In this document: positions 8,500-16,634 of the stretch, piece by piece
Layout of the letters: each line of letters opens with the position of its first letter
Numbering within the stretch: the first letter of the stretch is position 1
Assembly: GCA_002842985.1 (NCBI GenBank)
Contig: PHEQ01000014.1
Span: forward strand, 21,684-85,683
Reading direction: 5' to 3'
DNA: 64,000 nt
From: Alphaproteobacteria bacterium HGW-Alphaproteobacteria-1
Lineage (GTDB): Bacteria > Pseudomonadota > Alphaproteobacteria > Rhodobacterales > Rhodobacteraceae
Made by a program: the position numbers and the translations under genes
The notes under the pieces: model-generated
Told to the model about the DNA's origin: nothing
Database searches by the model: none
What the model saw: the letters and a program-made list of their open reading frames with translations, nothing else

Positions 8500-10338
8500 A
8501 TGGCAGGCAAGGGCATTTCCAAGGGCGCAATGTGGGTTCTGATGGGGCTTCTCATCATCGGGCTTGGCGGCTTCGGCGTCACCAATCTCGGCGGGGCTGT
8601 GCGCAGCGTGGGCCACGTCGGCACCGCAGAGATCGACGTCAACACCTATGCCCGCGCGCTGCGCGATGAAATGAACGCGCTCTCCGCGCAACGCGGCGCG
8701 CCGGTCAGCTTCGCGCAGGCCCGCGAGGCGGGGCTTGACCAGCGGGTGCTCGCCCAGCTTGTCGCGCGCGCGGCGCTGGAACACGAGGCGGGCGCGCTCG
8801 GCATTTCCGTGGGCGACGAGACCCTGCGCACCGAAATCCTCGCCATTCCCGGCTTTCGCGCCGCCGACGGCAGCTTCGACCGGCAGGCCTATCGCTTTGC
8901 GCTGCAACAGTCGGGGCTGAACGAGACCCAGTTCGAGCAAAGCATACGCGCCGAAACCTCGGCCACGCTGGTGCAGGCGGCGGCGCTTGCGGGTCTGCGC
9001 CCGCCGGCCACCTATACCGACGCGATGATCGACTGGCTGGGAGAACGCCGCAGCCTCGCCTTCGCCACGCTCGACCGCGGCAATCTCGAAACCGGTCTGC
9101 CGGAGCCCTCCGAGGACGACCTGCGCGCCTATCACCAGAGCCACCTGCCGGATTTCACCACACCCGAGGCGCGCCGCCTGACCTATGTTCATGTGACGCC
9201 GGAGATGATCCTCGATACGGTCGAGGTGGACGAGGCCACGCTGCGGGCCGCCTATGCCGAGCGCGCGAGCGAATACAACCTCCCCGAACGCCGCCTTGTG
9301 GAACGTCTCGTCTTCGCCGACGAAGCCGCCGCCACCCGCGCGATGGAGCGTCTTGCGCAAGGTATCCGCCTCGAGATGCTGGTCTCGGAACGCGGGCTGG
9401 AAATGGCCGATATCGACATGGGAGATGTCACCGCCGCCGATCTCGGCCCCGCCGCCGACACGGTCTTTGCCGCCCCCGTGGGCGAGGTGGTGGGACCGGT
9501 CGAAACCAATCTCGGGCCCGCACTCTTTCGCGTCAACGCCGTGCTGTCGGCACAGGAGACACCCTTCGAGGAGGCCCGTGCCGAGTTGCGCGACACGCTT
9601 GCGCTTGACCGCGCGCGGCGCGTGATCGACACGCTCGGGCAATCCGCCGACGACCTTCTGGCCGGTGGCGCCACTCTCGAGGATGTGGCGCGCGAGACCG
9701 AGCTGGAATTGGGCCAGATCGACTGGCACCCCGAAATGTCCGAGGGGATCGCGGGCTATCCTTCGTTCCGCCGCGCCGCCGGGGAGGTGCGCGAAAGCAG
9801 CTATCCCAAGGTGGAGCCGCTTGAGGATGGCGGCATCTTCGCGCTGCGTCTCGACGGGATCATCGAGCCGCGCATCCTGCCGCTTGACGAGGTGCGCGAC
9901 GCGGTGCGCACAGGCTGGCGCGCCGACGCCACCGTGGCCGCGCTGCGCGCGCAGGCCGAACCGCTGGCCGAGGGGCTCGGGCGCGGCGAGAGCTTTGCCG
10001 ATCTCGGCCTTACCGCCACCGAGGTCACCGACATCACCCGCCGCGACTATCGCGCCGACGCACCGCCCGAATTCATCAACACGGTGTTCGACATGGCGCA
10101 GGGCGAGGTGCGCCTGATCGAGGGCACGGCACGGCTGTTCGTGCTGCGGCTTGACAGCATTGCCCCGGCCGACGCGGACGATCCCGACATTGCCCGCATC
10201 GCCACAGCCCTTGGCGAACAGGTCACCGCCGATCTCGGTCAGGACCTGTTCCAGCTTCTGGCCGACGACATCCGCGCCCGCGCGGGCGTTACGCTCGATC
10301 AGGCGGCGCTTAACGCCGTGCACGCCAACTTCAACTGA
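8500..10338 (+). CDS. PpiD-like peptidylprolyl isomerase / SurA N-terminal domain protein
   Basis: This is a periplasmic folding factor anchored in the inner membrane. The 612-residue protein has an N-terminal membrane helix (MWVLMGLLIIGLGGFGV, about residues 9-25), a SurA/PpiD N-terminal helical domain (about residues 35-190) with the family's FRAADGSFDRQAYRFALQQ segment, a parvulin-type rotamase region near residues 230-360, and a long C-terminal part. Length and layout match PpiD (about 620 residues). ATG 8500 gives the start AGKGISKGAMW, better than the in-frame ATG at 8473. trpE follows after 12 bases, so they are probably cotranscribed. Confidence 0.88.
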   Translation: MAGKGISKGAMWVLMGLLIIGLGGFGVTNLGGAVRSVGHVGTAEIDVNTYARALRDEMNALSAQRGAPVSFAQAREAGLDQRVLAQLVARAALEHEAGALGISVGDETLRTEILAIPGFRAADGSFDRQAYRFALQQSGLNETQFEQSIRAETSATLVQAAALAGLRPPATYTDAMIDWLGERRSLAFATLDRGNLETGLPEPSEDDLRAYHQSHLPDFTTPEARRLTYVHVTPEMILDTVEVDEATLRAAYAERASEYNLPERRLVERLVFADEAAATRAMERLAQGIRLEMLVSERGLEMADIDMGDVTAADLGPAADTVFAAPVGEVVGPVETNLGPALFRVNAVLSAQETPFEEARAELRDTLALDRARRVIDTLGQSADDLLAGGATLEDVARETELELGQIDWHPEMSEGIAGYPSFRRAAGEVRESSYPKVEPLEDGGIFALRLDGIIEPRILPLDEVRDAVRTGWRADATVAALRAQAEPLAEGLGRGESFADLGLTATEVTDITRRDYRADAPPEFINTVFDMAQGEVRLIEGTARLFVLRLDSIAPADADDPDIARIATALGEQVTADLGQDLFQLLADDIRARAGVTLDQAALNAVHANFN

Positions 10339-10350
10339 GGACTGCCCGCC

Positions 10351-11862
10351 TTGGATCTGACCCCCGACTACGACAGCTTTGCCCGCGCCTATGAGGCGGG
10401 GGAAAATCAGGTGGTCTATACGCGCCTTGCCGCCGATCTCGACACGCCTGTGTCGCTCATGCTCAAGCTGACGGGCGCGGCGCGCGATGCGTTCCTGCTC
10501 GAATCGGTGACCGGAGGCGAGGTGCGCGGGCGCTATTCGATCATCGGCATGAAGCCCGACGTGATCTGGCAATGCCACGGGCAAACAAGCCGTATCAACC
10601 GCGCCGCGCGCTTTGACCCGGACGCCTATCAACCCGAGACGGGCGACCCGCTCGCCAATCTCCGCGCGCTCATCGCCGAGAGCCGGATTGCGCTGCCCGA
10701 GGACCTGCCCGCCGCCAGCGCCGGGCTCTTCGGCTATCTCGGCTATGACATGATCCGGCTGGTGGAACACCTGCCCGACGTGCCGCCCGACACGCTCGGC
10801 CTGCCCGACGCGGTGATGCTGCGGCCCTCGGTCGTGGCCGTTCTCGACGGGGTCAAGGGCGAGGTGATCGTCGTCGCCCCCGCCTGGGCTGGATCGGGGC
10901 AATCGGCGCGCGCGGCTTATGCGCAGGCGGCCGAGCGGGTGATGGACGCGGTCCGTGACCTCGAGCGCGCCCTGCCTCAGGCCAGCCGCAACCTCGGCGC
11001 GGCCCACGAAGACGCGGCCCCGGTGTCGAACTTCACCCGAGAGGGCTACAAGGCGGCGGTGGAGACGGCGCGGGACTATATCCGGGCGGGCGACATCTTT
11101 CAGGTGGTGCCGTCGCAACGTTGGACGCAGGATTTTCAGCGCCCACCATTTTCACTTTATCGCTCTTTGCGGCGCACAAACCCGTCTCCTTTCATGTTTT
11201 ATTTTAACTTTGGCAACTTTCAGGTGATCGGCGCCAGTCCCGAAATCCTGGTGCGCGTCATGGGCGGCGAGGTCACGATCCGCCCCATCGCGGGCACCCG
11301 CCCGCGCGGGGCAACCCCCGAGGAGGATCGCGCGCTCGAGGCCGATCTGCTGGCCGACCAGAAGGAACTGGCCGAACATCTCATGCTGCTCGATCTGGGG
11401 CGGAACGACGTGGGCCGCGTCGCGCGCACCGGCACTGTGCGCCCGACCGAACAATTCGTGATCGAACGCTACAGCCATGTCATGCACATCGTCTCGAACG
11501 TGGTGGGCGAGTTGTCCGACGAGCATGACGCGCTCTCGGCGCTTCTGGCCGGCCTGCCCGCGGGCACGGTCTCGGGCGCGCCCAAGGTGCGCGCCATGCA
11601 GATCATCGACGAGCTGGAGCCGGAAAAACGCGGTGTCTATGGTGGCGGCGTCGGATATTTCAGCGCGGGCGGCGACATGGATGTGTGCATCGCGCTGCGC
11701 ACGGCGGTGGTGAAGGACAAAAAGCTTTACATTCAGGCGGGCGGTGGCGTGGTTTATGACAGCGACCCCGAGGCCGAGTATATGGAGACGGTCCACAAAT
11801 CCAACGCGATCCGCCGCGCGGCAGCGGATGCGGCGCGGTTCGACGGTGGCGGCAACGGCTGA
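10351..11862 (+). CDS. trpE: anthranilate synthase component I
   Basis: TrpE makes anthranilate from chorismate with ammonia from TrpG, starting tryptophan synthesis. The 503-residue product has the regulatory N-terminal part with LLESVTGGEVRGRYSIIG (about residues 48-67; the LLES motif binds tryptophan) and the chorismate-binding domain with IAGTRPRG and AGTVSGAPKVRAM. Translation appears to start at TTG 10351, since no ATG fits and a GAGGA lies about 12 bases upstream. trpG and trpD do not follow here. The codon use in 11131-11223 is strangely AT-rich (see findings). A hairpin pair follows the stop. Confidence 0.95.
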   Translation: MDLTPDYDSFARAYEAGENQVVYTRLAADLDTPVSLMLKLTGAARDAFLLESVTGGEVRGRYSIIGMKPDVIWQCHGQTSRINRAARFDPDAYQPETGDPLANLRALIAESRIALPEDLPAASAGLFGYLGYDMIRLVEHLPDVPPDTLGLPDAVMLRPSVVAVLDGVKGEVIVVAPAWAGSGQSARAAYAQAAERVMDAVRDLERALPQASRNLGAAHEDAAPVSNFTREGYKAAVETARDYIRAGDIFQVVPSQRWTQDFQRPPFSLYRSLRRTNPSPFMFYFNFGNFQVIGASPEILVRVMGGEVTIRPIAGTRPRGATPEEDRALEADLLADQKELAEHLMLLDLGRNDVGRVARTGTVRPTEQFVIERYSHVMHIVSNVVGELSDEHDALSALLAGLPAGTVSGAPKVRAMQIIDELEPEKRGVYGGGVGYFSAGGDMDVCIALRTAVVKDKKLYIQAGGGVVYDSDPEAEYMETVHKSNAIRRAAADAARFDGGGNG

Positions 11863-11868
11863 GCGCAC

Positions 11869-11920
11869 GCAAGAATTTCATCCGAAATTCTTGCCGAAAA
11901 TTCTTCGAACGAAGAATTTT
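11869..11920. repeat. paired AT-rich hairpins after trpE
   Basis: Hairpin one spans 11869-11894: GCAAGAATTTC, a four-base loop, GAAATTCTTGC, an 11-bp perfect stem. Hairpin two spans 11897-11920: AAAATTCTTCG, two bases, CGAAGAATTTT, an 11-bp perfect inverted repeat. The cores share AAGAATTT/AAATTCTT with the pair at 3018-3062. There is no U-run, so neither is a standard intrinsic terminator. Confidence 0.8.
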
Positions 11921-12000
11921 GCAGTGAGCGTGCCGTTGCGCGCTTGTCCACGTCAAGAGGCCGGTTGCGCGAGGATATCTTCTATAATTAGAATATATAG

Positions 12001-12371
12001 GGGCCTGCCGTGCCCCCTCAGCCCCGCCGCGCTCGCTCAGCGAACCGGTTGCCGCCGATGTCCTGCCCGAATCCAAGCAAACCGCCACCTGGCTTTACAT
12101 CACCGCCGCCGACGCCGCGCATGTGCTTGCAAAAGCATCCCAATGTTGCCCTGGTGGATGTGCACACCCCGGCGGAGATCACGCTGATCGGCTACGCCAC
12201 CGCCATCGCCAAGCTGACCGAGACGGGGGTGAGCGTGGCGCTTTACAATTCGTCGGCGGGTTCGAGGGCGACAAGGGCGAAATCGGCGCGCGCGACCTCG
12301 ACGGCTGGCGCAACGCGGGCCTGCCCTGGACCTACACCATCCGCGAGGGACTGCGCCCCTGCCATAACTGA
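12001..12371 (+). pseudogene. degraded periplasmic rhodanese-like protein
   Basis: Pieces of one protein occur in successive frames. They are a signal-peptide end GLPCPLSPAALAQ (frame 2), then EPVAADVLPESK and TAADAAHVLAK (frame 3), then HPNVALVDVHTPAEI and KLTETGVSVALYN (frame 1), and finally VGGFEGDKGE and DGWRNAGLPW to a stop at 12369-12371 (frame 3). The DVxTPAE and GGFEG...GWRNAGLP motifs are rhodanese landmarks. At least three frameshifts are needed. The segment that should contain the active-site CRSGxRS loop is missing between PAEI and KLTETG. So it is inactive both by frame and by loss of the catalytic Cys. No intact gene lies in 11863-12409. Confidence 0.8.
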
Positions 12372-12409
12372 GCCTTGCCGGACCATCGCGCGTGAGGCAT
12401 GAGGCGATC

Positions 12410-12955
12410 ATGACCCGCCTCATCCTCTTCAACAAGCCCTATGGCGTGCTTTCGCAGTTCACCGACACGGGCAGTGCCGACAGCCCGCGCGCCACGTTGT
12501 CGGACTTCATCGACCTGGCCGGCGTCTATCCCGCCGGGCGGCTTGATCGTGACAGTGAGGGGCTATTGCTGCTGACCGATGACGGGCGATTGCAGGCGCG
12601 CATCGCGGCGCCCCGGTTCAAGACAGCGAAAACCTATCTTGTGCAGGTCGAGGGGCTGCCGGATGAGGCCGCGCTCGATGCCCTGCGCGCGGGTGTTGTG
12701 CTCAACGACGGCCTTACGCGCCCGGCCCGCGTCCGCCGCATCGACCCGCCCGATCTGTGGGAGCGCGACCCGCCGGTGCGGTTCCGCAAATCCGTGCCCG
12801 ATTGCTGGCTGGAACTCATCATCACCGAGGGGCGCAACCGCCAGGTGCGGCGCATGACGGCGCATGTGGGCCACCCGACCTTGCGCCTCGTGCGCTGGCG
12901 GATTGGCGAGTGGGCCCTTGACGGTCTGGCTCCCGGAGCCTGGCGCGACGCCTGA
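12410..12955 (+). CDS. rluE: RluE-type 23S rRNA pseudouridine synthase
   Basis: The 181-residue protein belongs to the RsuA/RluB/E/F pseudouridine synthase family. It has the catalytic Asp motif [17 protein letters not shown] and the C-terminal [10 protein letters not shown] motif. It lacks the N-terminal S4 RNA-binding domain, as RluE does; RluE modifies U2457 of 23S rRNA in E. coli. I started it at ATG 12410 ([16 protein letters not shown]); an in-frame ATG at 12392 adds only six residues. It follows the rhodanese pseudogene and converges on the monooxygenase gene, with six bases between stops. Confidence 0.88.
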   Translation: MTRLILFNKPYGVLSQFTDTGSADSPRATLSDFIDLAGVYPAGRLDRDSEGLLLLTDDGRLQARIAAPRFKTAKTYLVQVEGLPDEAALDALRAGVVLNDGLTRPARVRRIDPPDLWERDPPVRFRKSVPDCWLELIITEGRNRQVRRMTAHVGHPTLRLVRWRIGEWALDGLAPGAWRDA

Positions 12956-12961
12956 GCCCGC

Positions 12962-14128
12962 TCAGGCCGCCTCGCGCGTCACGTCATGGGCGTAAATCCA
13001 GTCGAATTGCCGGATCATCCGTTCGGGTGCCAGCGCGCCACCTGCGCGCAGCGCGGTATGCGCGGCCCAGCGGAGCGGCGGAAAGCTGAGATGGTATTTC
13101 CACGCATTGCGGCTTGCCGCCTCGACCACGCGGCGGGCGCGCCCCTCGCGCCGTGCCTGATAGCGCGCCAGCCCGTCCCCGACCGTCTCCGCCCGTGCCA
13201 GTGCGTCCGCCAGAACCCAGGCATCCTCGAGCGCCATGCAGGCCCCCTGCGCCATGAAGGGCAAGGTGGGATGGGCCGCATCGCCAAGGATCGCCACCCC
13301 GCCCCGCTGCCAGACCCGCGCCACCGGATGCCGGAAGAGACCCCACAGATGCACCGTTTCGACCGCTGCCAGAATCTCGCGCACCTCGCCGCCGAAATCG
13401 GCGAAGGCCGCGCGCAATGCCTGCGGGTCATCGGTCTGGCTCCAGCTTTCCGAGGTCCAGGCGGCGCGCTCCTGCACCGCGACAAGGTTGAGAAGGCTTC
13501 CCTCGCGCAAGGGGTAACTGACCACATGGCGCAGCGGCCCCATGTGCACGCGCACCTCCGGCCCGCGCCCCGCGCGGTTTGGGATCAGGGCGCGCCATGC
13601 CACCTGGCGGGTAAAGAATGGCGCGGTGATGCCATTGAGCGCGGTGCGCGCCACCGAATGCAACCCGTCCGCCCCGATCACGAGATCCGCCTCGAACGCG
13701 GCGCCGCTTGCCGTCTCGACGCGCGGGCGCGCACCCGGCGCCACGCCCGTCACCTTCTGCAACAGACGAAAGCGCACACCCGCCGCCCGCGCGCCCTCGG
13801 CCAACAGGTCGATCAGGTCGGCGCGGTGCACGAAATGGTAATCTGCCCGGGCCAGCCGCCCGAGATCGAGCCGCAGCACCTCGCCCCCGCGATAATCGCA
13901 GAGTTGCACCGCCGCGCCACGCACCGAGCGCAAGGCGTCCCCCAGCCCAAGCGCGGCCAGCACGGCAAACCCGTTCGGGCTGATCTGAAGCCCGGCACCG
14001 ACCTCCGCGATTTCCGCGGCCTGCTCCATCACCGTCACATCCGCACCGCGCAGCGCCAGCGCGCGCGCTACCGCCAGCCCGCCGATCCCTGCGCCGATCA
14101 CGGCGATTTTCGTGTCGTATAGCCGCAT
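12962..14128 (-). CDS. FAD-dependent aromatic-ring monooxygenase (salicylate hydroxylase-like)
   Basis: The 388-residue product is a class A flavoprotein monooxygenase. It has the N-terminal FAD dinucleotide fold IAVIGAGIGGLAVARAL, the DG motif (VIGADGLHSVAR), and the second FAD motif GDAAHPTLPFMAQGACMALED. Such enzymes hydroxylate aromatic rings using NAD(P)H and O2. The substrate cannot be told from sequence; salicylate- or 3-hydroxybenzoate-like compounds are typical. I chose the internal ATG giving RLYDTKIAVIGAG; the frame is open 12 codons further upstream. It stands alone between rluE (convergent) and dksA (same strand). Confidence 0.85.
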   Translation of the reverse strand: MRLYDTKIAVIGAGIGGLAVARALALRGADVTVMEQAAEIAEVGAGLQISPNGFAVLAALGLGDALRSVRGAAVQLCDYRGGEVLRLDLGRLARADYHFVHRADLIDLLAEGARAAGVRFRLLQKVTGVAPGARPRVETASGAAFEADLVIGADGLHSVARTALNGITAPFFTRQVAWRALIPNRAGRGPEVRVHMGPLRHVVSYPLREGSLLNLVAVQERAAWTSESWSQTDDPQALRAAFADFGGEVREILAAVETVHLWGLFRHPVARVWQRGGVAILGDAAHPTLPFMAQGACMALEDAWVLADALARAETVGDGLARYQARREGRARRVVEAASRNAWKYHLSFPPLRWAAHTALRAGGALAPERMIRQFDWIYAHDVTREAA

Positions 14129-14211
14129 CGACCCCTTTCCCGAAACGACCCGCGCCGGAGACATAGCCCCGGCGCCCGTGATCCTTGTCGCAATTCGAGA
14201 CGTCCCCCGCC

Positions 14212-14667
14212 TCAGTCGTCGCGATGCACCTTTTCGCGCCGCTCGTGACGCTCCTGCGCCTCGAGCGTCATCGTGGCGATGGGGCGCGCATCGAGCCGCT
14301 TGAGGCTGATCGGTTCACCCGTTTTCTCGCAGTAGCCGAACTCGCCGTCCTCGATCCGACGCAGCGCCGCATCGATCTTGATCACCAGCTTGCGTTGGCG
14401 GTCGCGGGTGCGCAATTCAAGGGCGCGGTCCGTCTCTTCACTGGCGCGGTCCGCGACATCCGGTATCGCGCGCGTCCCGTCCTGAAGCGCCTCGATCGTC
14501 TCGCGGCTGCCCTCCAGCAGATCAAGCCGCCATCGCACCAGCTTACGGCGGAAATATTCAAGCTGCCGTTCGTTCATGAACGGCTCGTCCTCCGCCGGCT
14601 GATAATCTTCAGGCAAGAACACTTCGGCTTTCATCTCGATCCCCTCATCAAGGCCCGTGTCCGGCAT
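14212..14667 (-). CDS. dksA: DksA-type RNA polymerase-binding transcription factor
   Basis: DksA binds the RNA polymerase secondary channel and, with ppGpp, mediates the stringent response. The 151-residue product has the coiled-coil hairpin with the DxxDxA-like tip (DVADRASEETDR) and a C-terminal globular domain. The zinc finger is degenerate: of the usual CxxC...CxxC cysteines only the first remains (FGYCEKTGEPI, then ARPIATMT without Cys). Single- or low-Cys DksA forms are known in Rhodobacter-type bacteria. The start at 14667 is supported by GAGGAG eight bases upstream. Lone gene with a 157-base divergent region towards moxR. Confidence 0.93.
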   Translation of the reverse strand: MPDTGLDEGIEMKAEVFLPEDYQPAEDEPFMNERQLEYFRRKLVRWRLDLLEGSRETIEALQDGTRAIPDVADRASEETDRALELRTRDRQRKLVIKIDAALRRIEDGEFGYCEKTGEPISLKRLDARPIATMTLEAQERHERREKVHRDD

Positions 14668-14824
14668 TCTTCACTCCTCAGACAATTGCTGTCTTCGAGC
14701 GCTCAATTACACGCAGGGTCGGGGATTGTCACTAGCCAATCACGCGCCATTGATGTGACGCCGCGAACCAATTAGTTTCCCCGCAAGACGCTCCTCCCTG
14801 ATGCGCGAAAGGATTGATACAGCG

Positions 14825-15664
14825 ATGAAATTCGAGGGAACCGATGCCTATGTGGCGACCGATGACCTGACCGTTGCGGTCAATGCCGCCGTGACGCTGG
14901 AGCGGCCCTTGCTGGTCAAGGGCGAGCCGGGCACCGGCAAGACCGAACTGGCCCGGCAGGTGGCGCAGGCTCTGGGCATGCATCTCATCGAGTGGCATGT
15001 GAAATCGACCACGCGCGCGGCGCAGGGGCTTTATGAATACGATGCCGTCAGCCGTCTGCGCGACAGCCAGTTGGGTGACGCGCGGGTGCATGACGTGGCC
15101 AATTACATCCGGCGCGGCAAGCTCTGGGAGGCGTTCGCGTCGGAGGCGCGCGTCGTGCTGCTCATCGACGAGATCGACAAGGCCGATATCGAGTTTCCCA
15201 ACGACCTGCTTCAGGAACTCGACCGGATGGAATTCCACGTCTACGAGACCGGCGAGACGATCCGCGCGCGCCACCGCCCGGTCATCATCATCACCTCGAA
15301 CAATGAAAAGGAACTGCCCGACGCGTTTTTGCGGCGGTGCTTTTTCCACTACATCCGCTTCCCCGATCCCGAAACGATGAAGCGCATCGTCGCCGTCCAT
15401 CATCCCGGCATCAAGGAGGCGTTGCTGACCACGGCTCTCACGCAATTCTACGAGATTCGCGAACAGCCGGGGCTCAAGAAGAAGCCCTCGACCTCGGAGG
15501 TGCTCGACTGGCTCAAGCTGTTGCTCGCCGAGGATCTGACGCCCGAGGACCTGCGCCGCGACGGGGCGGATGCCCTGCCAAGGCTCCACGGCGCCCTGTT
15601 GAAGAACGAACAGGATGTGCATCTCTTCGAGCGGCTGGCCTTCATGGCGCGACGGCAGCGGTAA
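14825..15664 (+). CDS. MoxR-family AAA ATPase
   Basis: The 279-residue protein is a MoxR-type AAA+ ATPase, with Walker A GEPGTGKTELA near residue 40, Walker B VVLLIDEIDKADIEF, and sensor and arginine-finger regions (ITSNNEKELPDAFLRRC). These ATPases act as chaperones that mature metalloenzymes or membrane complexes, usually with a VWA-domain protein encoded next door. Here the following gene is an AraC regulator, so no VWA partner is visible. I chose the ATG at 14825 (start KFEGTDAYVATDDL) with AAAGGA about 15 bases upstream; another in-frame ATG is at 14801. Confidence 0.9.
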   Translation: MKFEGTDAYVATDDLTVAVNAAVTLERPLLVKGEPGTGKTELARQVAQALGMHLIEWHVKSTTRAAQGLYEYDAVSRLRDSQLGDARVHDVANYIRRGKLWEAFASEARVVLLIDEIDKADIEFPNDLLQELDRMEFHVYETGETIRARHRPVIIITSNNEKELPDAFLRRCFFHYIRFPDPETMKRIVAVHHPGIKEALLTTALTQFYEIREQPGLKKKPSTSEVLDWLKLLLAEDLTPEDLRRDGADALPRLHGALLKNEQDVHLFERLAFMARRQR

Positions 15665-15756
15665 ATATGAAATATTTGCTATTTAGAGGCTGACAGGGCC
15701 GAAAATTTCCGTCATTTCTTGCCTTGTTTCAACCTTCCGCTCTTGGGGGCCGCCGC

Positions 15757-16563
15757 ATGACACATGCCCGCGTGATGACCCTCGTGCAATGGGCGCGGGG
15801 CAGCGACTGGCGGCTTGCGCTGCAACATGCCTGCCCCAATCCGGCACTGGTCTGGTTCACGCGCGGGCAGGGTCTGGCGATTGTGGAGGGGGTGCGGCGC
15901 GGGCTTGGCGTACACAACGCGCTCGTGCTGCCTGAGGGCACGATGTTTTCCATCGAACCGGGCAAGACCGGCTTCGGGCTGGTCTGCGAAATCCCCCGGC
16001 AATCCGCCGTCCCGATGCCTGATCGCCCGCATCTGCTGCGCATCCGCGATGTTGCGGGCCAGAACGAATTGACGGTGATCTTCGAGGCGATGAGCCGCGA
16101 GCAGAACGACGCGCGCCCGTTCGCCGAGGAGGTGCTCGACGCGCTTGCCGCACAGCTGAGCGTCTGGCTGCGTCGTGCCCTCATCGCCCATCCCGAAGAG
16201 CCGCGCCCCCGCGCCGCCGAACGGCTGGTGCGCGCCTATGCGGCCCTGATCGAGCGCCATCTTTGCGAGGGACTGAGCGTAGCCGATCACGCCCGCACCC
16301 TCGGCGTCACGCCCACCCATCTGGCGCGCACCTGTCGCAGGCTTTCGGGGCTGAGCGCAGCCGACCTGCTGACCCAGCGCAGCCTTTACACCGCGCGCGA
16401 CCTCATCGAAACCACCGAACGCCCCATGGCCGACATCGCCGCCAGCCTCGGCTTCGGCAGTGCCGCCTATTTCTCGCGCTTCCTGCTGCACCATACCGGG
16501 CACACACCGTCGCAACTGCGCAGCGCCGCCCGCGCCCGTCTGCGTACGAAACCGGCTCTCTGA
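15757..16563 (+). CDS. AraC-family transcriptional regulator
   Basis: The 268-residue protein has an N-terminal cupin-like sensor part (LPEGTMFSIEPG) and a C-terminal AraC double helix-turn-helix from about residue 170 on. The second HTH and signature read AASLGFGSAAYFSRFLLHHTGHTPSQ. It likely senses a small molecule and controls the solute-binding protein gene 71 bases downstream; that is inference from position. ATG 15757 is used because the upstream TTG-started extension (from 15724) is not conserved-looking. Confidence 0.9.
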   Translation: MTHARVMTLVQWARGSDWRLALQHACPNPALVWFTRGQGLAIVEGVRRGLGVHNALVLPEGTMFSIEPGKTGFGLVCEIPRQSAVPMPDRPHLLRIRDVAGQNELTVIFEAMSREQNDARPFAEEVLDALAAQLSVWLRRALIAHPEEPRPRAAERLVRAYAALIERHLCEGLSVADHARTLGVTPTHLARTCRRLSGLSAADLLTQRSLYTARDLIETTERPMADIAASLGFGSAAYFSRFLLHHTGHTPSQLRSAARARLRTKPAL

Positions 16564-16634
16564 CCCCGCTCACGGGTTGCGCCCGCAGCGTGGCCCATGT
16601 CTAATGATCCCACCGACCAGCGAAAGCCACCGCC

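Noticed and set aside
8494..11118. A minus-strand open frame of 874 codons opposite the PpiD-like gene and trpE
   Set aside because: Antisense to two conserved genes, with low-complexity composition.
15661..15756. AT-rich AAATAT/ATATTT hairpin after moxR as a terminator
   Set aside because: The six-base AT stem is too weak and there is no T-run; it may only be a promoter-rich spacer for the AraC gene.
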